DNA from: GCA-2770975 sp050248915
GTDB taxonomy: Bacteria; Cyanobacteriota; Sericytochromatia; UBA7694
Length of the DNA: 64,000 bases
Assembly (NCBI GenBank): GCA_050248915.1
Contig: JBFWRL010000005.1
Span: forward strand, 1 to 64,000
Direction: 5' to 3'
This document shows positions 57,333 through 64,000 of the stretch, piece by piece (position 1 is the stretch's first letter; every line of letters starts with the position of its first letter). The notes beneath the pieces were generated by a model. It was not told the DNA's origin. It did not search any database and saw only the letters and a program-made list of their open reading frames with translations. The position numbers and the translations under genes were made by a program.

Positions 57333-59270
57333 ATGCCTGTTCTCCTCCGTGCTCTGCTCAGCTTTTTGGCTCCGGCTCTGCTGGTCTTTGCAGGTTTCAC
57401 AGGTTGGTATAGCTGGCAATTTCAAGACACAAGTGCCCAACCCCAGGTGCGTATCAAGGCCCTCTTGCCCCAAATTTCCCGAGCAATCGCCAATGAAACC
57501 CCCGAACAATTGCACCTCCTTTTAAAGCCCTTGCCTTTTCAAATCGTGATCACGGATTCAGAAGGACAGATACTTTCAAGCAATTTAAAAGGCCCCAAAA
57601 GCGGCCTCACAGCCGCACAAGAAGCATTAAAAGCCCGTGATTTTAATGCCGAAATGCGCACCCCCGATGGTTTGGGCCGCATTTATTTTAGTCAAAATCA
57701 AGGATTTTGGCATCCTATATTAATTTTTCCACTTATATTCAGCATATTAATGGGTTTTTTAAGCTCTTTTTGGGATTATTTCAACAACAGACAGACAGAA
57801 GAAGCTGTGGGCGAAATTCGCATATTGACCCGCGAAAACACACTCAAACCGACTTTTGAAGATAAATCTGAGGAACAAAAAAAAGAGCGCGAGCGCCTGC
57901 TTGGTAAAATCACTTCGTTGCAAAAACAACTGGATATCACCGAACACCGCTTGGAGCAAACCCGGTTAAATTTGCATCAAACACAGCTCAAATTGGGTGA
58001 ACAAGATGCCGGTGAAGCCAGAGAAAGGGTCCACGTATTAGAAGATGAGTTGAAACACAGCCAACAAAAAATCAAACGCCTCCAAGAAACCGTGCAGCTC
58101 CAAACAGAGATGGAATACCACCTGCGTGAAAAACAAGAAAAAGCGGAAAAAGAACAACAGGCGTTAAAACAACTGCTGCGCGAGCGCGAAACTGAATTGG
58201 GCAAGCTGGAGAAAGCGCAGCATCAACTGAGTGCATCCTTGAGTCAAAGCCAAGTATCTGAGAAAGATAAATCCCGACAATTGGCAGAGCTCAACCAACG
58301 TCTGTTGGAATTGGAAGACATCAACCGCCAAGTTTACGAAGCCTATCAAGAAATTGAAAAGCTGCGAAAATCCGAATTGGAATTGATGCGCCGGGAGGAA
58401 ATTTGGCAAAAAGACAAACAAAAATTACTGGGGTTGCTCAGCGAGCGGGAACAATTATTGCAAGAGACCCGCGAGCGGCTCAGCCTCAACCGCCAAAAAC
58501 TGCGCGAGCTCTCAATTGCCTATAAACAACAACTCGAGATCGGGCAAAACAATCCGGCAGATCTGAGTGAAGCCCATGATCTGATCCGGCATCTGATCTC
58601 AGACAAAGACGAGGTCGAGCGAGAAAATGCCCATCTACAGGTAGAACTCTCAGACAAAAGCTCTGAGATCAATCGCTTGCGCAAGGAACTGGAAACCCGT
58701 GCCCAGCACCTGCAGGAATCCGATCACCGCCTGCAAGAAATGGAAAAAGAGCTCAAAAAACTCCGTTTGGAACTGGAGTTAGTGGGTGACACGCTCTCAG
58801 ATAAATTGCTCGATCTCGATCGTTTGAGCAGCACCCACAGCGAAGACAGTTTGGCTTTGGCCAGCCTGATGCAAGAGCGTGACATTCTTAAACAAAGTCT
58901 TTTGGACACAGAAAACCAAATGCAACAGCTGCAAGAAGACAAAGCGTACCTGCTATTTGAAAAAGAGACCTTGGCAGAAAAACTCGAAAAAATCGACATT
59001 CAGGATTACGAGCTGCAAATCGAACAGCTAAAACAATCACTGCAGGTCGTTGGCGCTCAACAACAGCGAAAACAAGAGGCCCTCAACAGCCTGAAAGAGA
59101 AGCTACAACAGGGCGCTGAACTCTATGAAAAGCTCAAACGCCACGTTGAAAAGAAAGAGCGTCAAATTGACCAACTCAAGGAAGATCTCACCCGAAAGGA
59201 GTCGATTATTCATCTGCTTGAACAAAAGCTCGAAAAAGCAGGAATCATCGACCCAGCTGGGAATTATTAA
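57333..59270 (+). CDS. Membrane-anchored long coiled-coil protein
   Basis: About 645 residues from the ATG at 57333. Two hydrophobic segments (LLSFLAPALLVFAGFTGWYS, and ILIFPLIFSILMGFLSSFW near residue 135) flank a small probably periplasmic domain of about 100 residues. The rest, about residues 160-640, is a continuous heptad-rich coiled coil with frequent Gln, Glu, Lys and Leu. No motor or enzymatic motif is seen. A TATAAT near 57295 is the likely -10. It may act as a structural tether, as cytoskeletal or polar-scaffold proteins do. Its stop codon overlaps the stop of the convergent nrdA gene. Confidence 0.8.
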   Translation: MPVLLRALLSFLAPALLVFAGFTGWYSWQFQDTSAQPQVRIKALLPQISRAIANETPEQLHLLLKPLPFQIVITDSEGQILSSNLKGPKSGLTAAQEALKARDFNAEMRTPDGLGRIYFSQNQGFWHPILIFPLIFSILMGFLSSFWDYFNNRQTEEAVGEIRILTRENTLKPTFEDKSEEQKKERERLLGKITSLQKQLDITEHRLEQTRLNLHQTQLKLGEQDAGEARERVHVLEDELKHSQQKIKRLQETVQLQTEMEYHLREKQEKAEKEQQALKQLLRERETELGKLEKAQHQLSASLSQSQVSEKDKSRQLAELNQRLLELEDINRQVYEAYQEIEKLRKSELELMRREEIWQKDKQKLLGLLSEREQLLQETRERLSLNRQKLRELSIAYKQQLEIGQNNPADLSEAHDLIRHLISDKDEVERENAHLQVELSDKSSEINRLRKELETRAQHLQESDHRLQEMEKELKKLRLELELVGDTLSDKLLDLDRLSSTHSEDSLALASLMQERDILKQSLLDTENQMQQLQEDKAYLLFEKETLAEKLEKIDIQDYELQIEQLKQSLQVVGAQQQRKQEALNSLKEKLQQGAELYEKLKRHVEKKERQIDQLKEDLTRKESIIHLLEQKLEKAGIIDPAGNY

Positions 59271-61663
59271 CCGCTGCAGGCCTCACAGGCTTCCGGGTTA
59301 TCGAGGGAACAGGCAATCCCCTCCGCACTCATCGCCAAAACAGGCACAGGTGCTGAAGCAGAGCTAACCGTCGCAGGGACCTTTTCTGGCGTGGCCACAG
59401 GATCCAAGGTGAATTTAATGGCATCAGCCGCCGCCTTGGTGCGCAGGTAATACATGCCCGTTTTAAGGCCCTTTTTCCAACCATAAAAATGCATGGAGGT
59501 CAGTTTGGCATAGGTCGGATTTTCCATAAACAGATTGAGTGACTGAGACTGACAAATAAAGGCACCGCGATCAGCCGCCATATCAATCAAGGTACGCTGC
59601 TTGATTTCCCAGACCGTTTTGTAAATGTCTTTGATATGCTGCGGAATTTCATCAATATTCTGAACAGAGCCATTGCTGGCAATGATCTTATTTTTGAGGG
59701 CGTCGCTCCAAAGTCCGAGATCCACCAAATCGCGCAAGAGATGTTTATTGACCACAATAAACTCACCCGAGAGCACCCGACGGGTATAAATATTGGAGGT
59801 ATAGGGTTCAAAGCACTCGTTATTTCCCAAGATCTGCGAAGTCGAAGCGGTGGGCATGGGGGCCACCAAAAGTGAATTGCGCAGACCATGGGCCTGGATT
59901 TTCTGTTTGAGTTCGCTCCAATTCCAGCGCGAAGTGGGCTCAACGCCCCAGAGGTCAAATTGCAATTTGCCCTGAGAAGCCGGAGAACCGGCAAAGGTCG
60001 AATAAGGGCCTTCCACTTGAGCCAACTCAGTAGAGGCAGAGCAGGCGGCAAAATAAATCGTTTCAAAAATCTCGCGATTTAAGGCCTTGGCCTCTTCTGA
60101 ATCAAAGGGCATACGCAACATAATAAAGACATCTGCCAACCCCTGAACACCTAAGCCAATGGGGCGGTGACGCATATTTGAGTTGCGGGCCTCTTCAACG
60201 GGATAATAATTGAGATCAATGATTCTGTTTAAGTTGCGGGTCACCACCTGGGTCACCTCAAACAGTTTTTGATGGTCAAATTGGCCATCAACCACATATT
60301 TCGGCAAAGCCAATGAGGCCAAATTACAGACCGCCACCTCATCAGGGGCGGTGTATTCGATGATTTCTGTACAGAGGTTGCTGGATTTGATTGTGCCGAG
60401 ATTTTGTTGATTGCTCTTGCGGTTACAGGCATCTTTGTAGAGCATATAGGGATTGCCCGTTTCGATCTGGGCATCCAGAATGGCGGTCCAGACATCGCGG
60501 GCCTTGAGGGTTTTGCGGGCACGACCTTCACGCTCATAACGGGTATAAAGTGTTTCAAAGGTCTCGCCCCAAGAATCTGCCAAGCCAGGTGCCTCATTTG
60601 GGCAAAAGAGCGACCAAGTCCCCTCTTCTTCGACCCGCTGCATAAACAGATCGGGCATCCAGAGAGCGTAAAACAGATCGCGGGCCCGTGCTTCTTCTTT
60701 GCCATGGTTTTTGCGCAGCTCTAAAAAATCCATGATATCGGCATGCCAGGGCTCTAAATAAACAGCAAAAGCCCCTTTGCGTTTGCCACCGCCCTGATCA
60801 ACATAGCGTGCGGTATCGTTATAGACCCGCAGCATGGGAACAATGCCATTGCTGGTGCCATTGGTACCACTGATATACGAGCCCGTGGCGCGAATATTGT
60901 GAATACTCAGGCCAATCCCCCCCGCAGACTGAGAGATTTTGGCGCAGGTTTTGAGGGTATCGTAAATACCATCAATGCTGTCGTCTTTCATGCTGATCAA
61001 AAAGCAAGAAGACATCTGTGGTTTGGGTGTAGAGGCATTAAACAGGGTGGGCGTGGCATGGGTAAACCAACGCTCAGAGAGCAGATCGTAAGTTTCGATA
61101 ACGGCAGGGATATTTTCACGGTGAATCCCAACGGCAACACGCATCAACATATGCTGGGGACGCTCAACAATTTTGTCGTGCAACTTGAGCAAATAAGAGC
61201 GTTCAAGGGTTTTAAAACCAAAGAAATCAAGCAAAAAATCGCGATCATGAATAATCGCCGAATCCAGTTCTTGGGCATTTTCTTGAATGATCTTATAGAC
61301 TTCATTCGAAATTAAAGCCGCGCTGTGACCCGTTTTGGGATCAACGTATTCATAAAGGTCGCGCATGGTCTCAGAAAAAGATTTTTTGGTGGTCTTGTGC
61401 AGATTAGAAACCCCAATCCGCGCAGCCAAAAGTGCATAGTCCGGATGTTTGGTTGTCAGAGTAGCGGCAATTTCAGCAGCTAAATTGTCCAGCTCCAAAG
61501 TGGTGACCCCATCGTAGAGGCCTTCAATCACCTTCATGGCAATCCGCACCGAATCCACATGGGCCTGATCCAGACCATAACAGAGTTTCTGAATCCGGGA
61601 GGTGATTTTATCAAATTTAACGGCTTCCTGGCGACCGTCACGCTTTACTACAAACATCGGCAC
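59267..61663 (-). CDS. nrdA: Class Ia ribonucleotide reductase, large subunit
   Basis: A 798-residue catalytic subunit reducing ribonucleoside diphosphates. An ATP-cone domain (1-90: FVVKRDGRQEAVKFDKITSR) gives dATP feedback. The barrel has TPTLFNASTPKPQMSSCFLI with an active-site Cys, SQSAGGIGLSIHNIRATGSY, GGGKRKGAFAVYLEPWHADI, KSSNLCTEIIEY with the N-x-C-x-E radical site, VCNLASLALPKYV and later RRVLSGEFIVVNKHLLRDLV. The C-terminal redox pair is in ACEACSG. The sequence is of the eukaryote-like class Ia type. It follows nrdB by 88 nt in the same direction. Confidence 0.96.
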   Translation of the reverse strand: MPMFVVKRDGRQEAVKFDKITSRIQKLCYGLDQAHVDSVRIAMKVIEGLYDGVTTLELDNLAAEIAATLTTKHPDYALLAARIGVSNLHKTTKKSFSETMRDLYEYVDPKTGHSAALISNEVYKIIQENAQELDSAIIHDRDFLLDFFGFKTLERSYLLKLHDKIVERPQHMLMRVAVGIHRENIPAVIETYDLLSERWFTHATPTLFNASTPKPQMSSCFLISMKDDSIDGIYDTLKTCAKISQSAGGIGLSIHNIRATGSYISGTNGTSNGIVPMLRVYNDTARYVDQGGGKRKGAFAVYLEPWHADIMDFLELRKNHGKEEARARDLFYALWMPDLFMQRVEEEGTWSLFCPNEAPGLADSWGETFETLYTRYEREGRARKTLKARDVWTAILDAQIETGNPYMLYKDACNRKSNQQNLGTIKSSNLCTEIIEYTAPDEVAVCNLASLALPKYVVDGQFDHQKLFEVTQVVTRNLNRIIDLNYYPVEEARNSNMRHRPIGLGVQGLADVFIMLRMPFDSEEAKALNREIFETIYFAACSASTELAQVEGPYSTFAGSPASQGKLQFDLWGVEPTSRWNWSELKQKIQAHGLRNSLLVAPMPTASTSQILGNNECFEPYTSNIYTRRVLSGEFIVVNKHLLRDLVDLGLWSDALKNKIIASNGSVQNIDEIPQHIKDIYKTVWEIKQRTLIDMAADRGAFICQSQSLNLFMENPTYAKLTSMHFYGWKKGLKTGMYYLRTKAAADAIKFTLDPVATPEKVPATVSSASAPVPVLAMSAEGIACSLDNPEACEACSG

Positions 61664-61751
61664 AAACCCTTTTCTTCAAACATTCTTTAATTCGGCTCCT
61701 GATCAAGCCACATATCAGTTAAAGCGCGCGGGCTTTAACGCGGATCATCAC

Positions 61752-62759
61752 TTAAAAATCTTCATCTAAACTAAAGACATTGTCATCTTTTTGACTGCTA
61801 ACCGTATTCATCACACCCGACTTTTGGTATTCAGAGACCCGTTTTTCAAAGAAATTGGTTTTTCCTTGCAAAGAGATCATCTCCATAAAATCAAAGGGAT
61901 TGGTCACATTGTAAAGTTTGTTGCAGCCCAAAGAAACCAAGAGCCGATCCGCCACAAACTCAATATATTGGCTCATCATATTGGCATTCATACCAATCAA
62001 TTTCACCGGCAATGCATCAGTCACAAATTCTTGCTCAATCGCGACAGCCTCCGAGATAATGGCGGTGACTTGTTCTGACGAAAGTTTGTGCTCCAATTGA
62101 GAATAAAGCAGACAGGCAAAATCCGTGTGCATGCCCTCATCACGGGAGATCAATTCATTTGAAAAACTCAAACCGGGCATCAGGCCACGCTTTTTCAACC
62201 AAAAAATCGAACAAAAGCTGCCTGAAAAGAAAATGCCTTCAACAGCGGCAAAAGCAATCAAACGCTCAGCAAAAGAACCCCGTTCAATCCAACGCAAAGC
62301 CCAATCTGCTTTGCGCATCACACAGGGCAGAGTCTCGATCGCGTGAAAGAGATGGTTTTTTTCATTGACGTCTTTAATATACGTATCGATCAAAAGGGAA
62401 TAGGTTTCCGAATGAATATTTTCCATCATGATCTGAAAACCGTAAAAGCACCGGGCCTCAGGATATTGCACTTCACGCATGAAGTTGACCGCTAGGTTTT
62501 CATTGACAATTCCGTCACTGGCAGCAAAGAAAGCCAGCACATGTTTGACAAAGTGCCGTTCATCGTCATTGAGACGGTATTCCCAATCCTGCTGATCACT
62601 GGAAAGATCGATTTCTTCGGTGGTCCAGAAACTGGCCTCGGCTTTTTTGTACATCTCCCAAATTTCGCGGTGTTTAATTGGGAAAAGCACGAAGCGCTGT
62701 TTGTTTTCTGAGAGAATGGGTTCTTGCATCTTTTTGGTATCGCTGGTAAGCATCAACAT
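61752..62759 (-). CDS. nrdB: Class Ia ribonucleotide reductase, small (radical) subunit
   Basis: A 335-residue R2 protein carrying the diiron-tyrosyl radical cofactor. It has ILSENKQRFVLFPIKHREIW, KHVLAFFAASDGIVNENLA, the iron ligands in CFYGFQIMMENIHSETYSLL (ExxH) and SNELISRDEGMHTDFACLLY (ExxxH-type), and VAIEQEFVTDALPVKLIGMN. The tail ends in the FSLDEDF peptide that docks into the large subunit. Here the small-subunit gene comes first, before nrdA, the reverse of the common order. A promoter and a hairpin lie in its leader. Start at the ATG at 62759; the ATG at 62753 is also possible. Confidence 0.95.
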   Translation of the reverse strand: MLMLTSDTKKMQEPILSENKQRFVLFPIKHREIWEMYKKAEASFWTTEEIDLSSDQQDWEYRLNDDERHFVKHVLAFFAASDGIVNENLAVNFMREVQYPEARCFYGFQIMMENIHSETYSLLIDTYIKDVNEKNHLFHAIETLPCVMRKADWALRWIERGSFAERLIAFAAVEGIFFSGSFCSIFWLKKRGLMPGLSFSNELISRDEGMHTDFACLLYSQLEHKLSSEQVTAIISEAVAIEQEFVTDALPVKLIGMNANMMSQYIEFVADRLLVSLGCNKLYNVTNPFDFMEMISLQGKTNFFEKRVSEYQKSGVMNTVSSQKDDNVFSLDEDF

Positions 62760-62844
62760 CTGTCGTTTCTATATCCTGTCTTGCGTTTGAGGTGTGATCA
62801 ATGGGTTTGCGGCAGACTGGAAGTGGTGATTTGGGGCATTTTCG

Positions 62845-62870
62845 ATGCCTGTTCCAATTGTAACAGGCAT
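62845..62870. repeat. 9-bp inverted repeat in the nrdB leader
   Basis: ATGCCTGTT (62845-62853) and AACAGGCAT (62862-62870) are exact reverse complements around an 8-nt loop containing CAATTG. On the nrdB transcript it would form a stable hairpin about 85 nt before the start. It does not resemble an NrdR box. Confidence 0.7.
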
Positions 62871-62880
62871 TACACACCGA

Positions 62881-62911
62881 GTCATACCGGGTAAATCTTA
62901 AGTTTTGTCAA
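62881..62911 (-). promoter_or_regulatory. Candidate nrdBA promoter
   Basis: On the minus strand TTGACA (62911-62906) and TATGAC (62886-62881) are separated by 19 nt, longer than optimal; the -10 is preceded by CCCGG. It overlaps the stop codon of the small ORF described next. Confidence 0.45.
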
Positions 62912-63003
62912 CCGTCCAAGGGGGGGGGCCTCAGCCCCAAAACAAAGCATGGAAGTGGCTGAATCGCTTCCATTTTCGCCCCAAAACCATGCAGCCCACT
63001 CAT
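62908..63003 (-). CDS. Possible 31-residue peptide upstream of nrdB, containing a C9 tract
   Basis: A short minus-strand frame with ATG at 63003 and an AAGGAG ribosome site 7 nt upstream, ending in TGA at 62908. It encodes MSGLHGFGAKMEAIQPLPCF followed by eleven residues that include three prolines coded by nine consecutive C. A good promoter lies about 110 nt upstream. Two hairpins fall inside it (ATGGAAG/CTTCCAT and GGGGC/GCCCC). It could be a leader peptide regulating nrdBA, a small protein, or a chance frame in a structured leader. No family is recognisable. Confidence 0.4.
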   Translation of the reverse strand: MSGLHGFGAKMEAIQPLPCFVLGLRPPPLDG

Positions 63004-63113
63004 AAAATAGCTCCTTGAAGACATTGAAAAAGGGACAAAAAAAGCCATTTTTCTATATTCTGGCAATTACAGCCGTCGTTCCAGCCGCATCGCAACCCTG
63101 TATGTCATGCTTC

Positions 63114-63142
63114 ATTTTAGCGTATGCCCACAGAAGTAGCAA
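63114..63142 (-). promoter_or_regulatory. Candidate promoter upstream of the small ORF and nrdBA
   Basis: On the minus strand TTGCTA (63142-63137), a 17-nt spacer and TAAAAT (63119-63114). Transcription would begin about 63107, some 104 nt before the small ORF. Confidence 0.5.
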
Positions 63143-63357
63143 TCACTGATTTTAAATACAAAAAAGAAATAAATAAACAAAATTCGACATATATTAAATA
63201 TTAAATGTATCAATCTATTTTTTAGATTAATTTTCTTTGCTTAATTTCAATAGAAAGCGTATAAAAAACACAATTAAAGGAGCAATTGGCCTTTTGCTGG
63301 CAGAACGCAACAAACCCAAGGAAAGGGGCGGGGATGGTTTTTTTTGATCATTTCTGA
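63143..63357. other. AT-rich intergenic region after tatC
   Basis: No coding frame is supported. The stretch 63150-63260 is very AT-rich. A weak hairpin near 63282-63300 (AGCAA/TTGCT arms followed by CCTTT on the minus strand) might end tatC transcription. The direct repeat GATCATTTCT (63346-63365) overlaps the tatC end. Confidence 0.35.
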
Positions 63358-64000
63358 TCATTTCTCCGAATCTGCAGTCACCACAGCGTTTGGTTCAGAT
63401 TGCGTATACAGGGTCTCATTCTGAGGCGGTTTTTTACGCATTTTTTCAGCAAGTCCCATCAAACCCAACCCCAGTTCAAACAGAAAGATCAAGGTTCCCC
63501 CCAAAAGGGACTGGGTCAACATATCCACAGAAGGGGTGATCACAGCGGCAACCACAAAACTACCAAAATAAACCATTCTACGCTGGGCCTTGAGTTGGGC
63601 CTGCTGCACTACTCCCAACATGGCCAAAAGCAACATCAGGATGGGAACTTGAAAAAGCAGCCCTGTGCCAAAAAGCAAGGTACTGGCAAAATCAATATAA
63701 CGGCCAATCGACAACATGGGCTGAATGCCCGGCGGCGTAAAACCAATCAGAAAACGCACCCCCAGCGGCAAGAGCGTGAAATAGGCAAACGATACCCCCA
63801 AAACAAACAGCCCATAGCTGGCCATTAAGACAGGAATCAATAAGAAACGCTGGGCACGGGTAAAGGCTGGCCCAATAAACCAGAAGATTTCACGCAATAT
63901 AATTGGCATAGCCACAAACAACCCCATCAGAATGGAGAGACGCAAAACAGCACTTAAGCCTTCTGCTGGAGCAACAATCACAAAATTAACCCCTGGTACT
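63358..64000 (-). CDS. tatC: Sec-independent protein translocase TatC (N-terminus outside the window)
   Basis: The frame continues to the right edge of the window, so the first 30-40 residues are missing. About 214 residues remain, including VIVAPAEGLSAVLRLSI, then AMPIILREIFWFIGPAFTRA, LGVSFAYFTLLPLGVRFLIG and RYIDFASTLLFGTGLLFQVP. Five of the six TatC helices are visible, and a charged tail of about 30 residues ends the protein. TatC is the receptor that binds twin-arginine signal peptides of folded proteins in the inner membrane. No tatA/B gene is in view. Its presence is consistent with the exported redox proteins elsewhere. Confidence 0.93.
   Translation of the reverse strand, partial: VPGVNFVIVAPAEGLSAVLRLSILMGLFVAMPIILREIFWFIGPAFTRAQRFLLIPVLMASYGLFVLGVSFAYFTLLPLGVRFLIGFTPPGIQPMLSIGRYIDFASTLLFGTGLLFQVPILMLLLAMLGVVQQAQLKAQRRMVYFGSFVVAAVITPSVDMLTQSLLGGTLIFLFELGLGLMGLAEKMRKKPPQNETLYTQSEPNAVVTADSEK

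Noticed and set aside
62899..62935. G9/C9 tract as part of an intrinsic terminator
   Set aside because: The GGGGC/GCCCC hairpin is not followed by T residues on either strand.
1..64000. CRISPR arrays, insertion sequences or defence systems
   Set aside because: No regularly spaced repeats, transposase or Cas motifs, or recognisable defence proteins were found. The repeats at 22.0-22.5 kb are coding.

Overview
The window comes from a Gram-negative bacterium of roughly balanced base composition with dense gene packing. Evidence for a diderm envelope: MurE with a meso-diaminopimelate DNPR motif, an outer-membrane beta-barrel-like protein, a DUF4412/LolA-like protein, several lipoproteins and TatC. 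Core gene order (rpsB-tsf-pyrH-frr-cdsA), a short cyanobacterial-style EF-Ts, two TPR/O-GlcNAc-transferase-like proteins and many low-complexity A/P/Q-rich proteins suggest a non-photosynthetic relative of Cyanobacteria (Sericytochromatia/Blackallbacteria/Melainabacteria-like). That placement is inference only. No phage, insertion sequence or CRISPR array was seen.

Layout. 1-3.6 kb (minus strand): the start of a glutamine-synthetase-family enzyme behind an ethanolamine-permease-like transporter, then a peptide-type ABC solute-binding protein. 3.8-4.6 kb: a gene-free interval with a strong sigma-70-type promoter, about 750 nt of highly structured RNA whose two ends pair with each other, and an intrinsic terminator. 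This is the most unusual object in the window. 4.7-12.4 kb: a methyltransferase, a helical DUF349-like protein, a large DUF3352 protein with two embedded pseudopilin-like domains, ornithine aminotransferase, a small hypothetical gene and a fumarylacetoacetase-family gene. 12.4-18.4 kb: a FliK-like A/P/Q-rich protein, a bifunctional nuclease, a TPR-glycosyltransferase-41 protein and two stand-alone receivers. 18.5-25.2 kb: cell-wall amidase, SppA protease, a DUF5995-like protein, a protein with recently duplicated 95-residue repeats, tRNA-Pro(GGG), an MBL-fold lipoprotein and an outer-membrane protein.

25.3-33 kb: murE with an unknown gene and an esterase in one tight operon, then the rpsB-tsf-pyrH-frr-cdsA translation/phospholipid operon. 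33-38.3 kb: a glycosylation locus (GT2, CgeB-like GT, GT-B enzyme, second TPR-GT41 protein). 38.5-48.7 kb: a GlyZip-like Pro/Gln-rich protein, a yraN/DUF4412/double-cNMP-domain operon, a four-helix membrane protein, type II NADH dehydrogenase, yggS, a type I-like glutamine synthetase under a perfect palindrome, and an operon of YceI, a cytochrome-P460-like lipoprotein and a PolX whose polymerase site is damaged. 48.9-59.3 kb: J-domain co-chaperone, degenerate GGDEF-receiver protein, membrane GT2 divergent from a HEAT-repeat protein, hybrid histidine kinase and a membrane-anchored coiled-coil protein. 59.3-64 kb: nrdB-nrdA, a possible 31-residue leader ORF containing a C9 tract, and the truncated tatC.

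Many promoters in the window have a GG or CGG just upstream of the -10 hexamer and weak -35 elements. At three genes the -10 lies only 5-7 nt before the ATG, which suggests leaderless transcripts.
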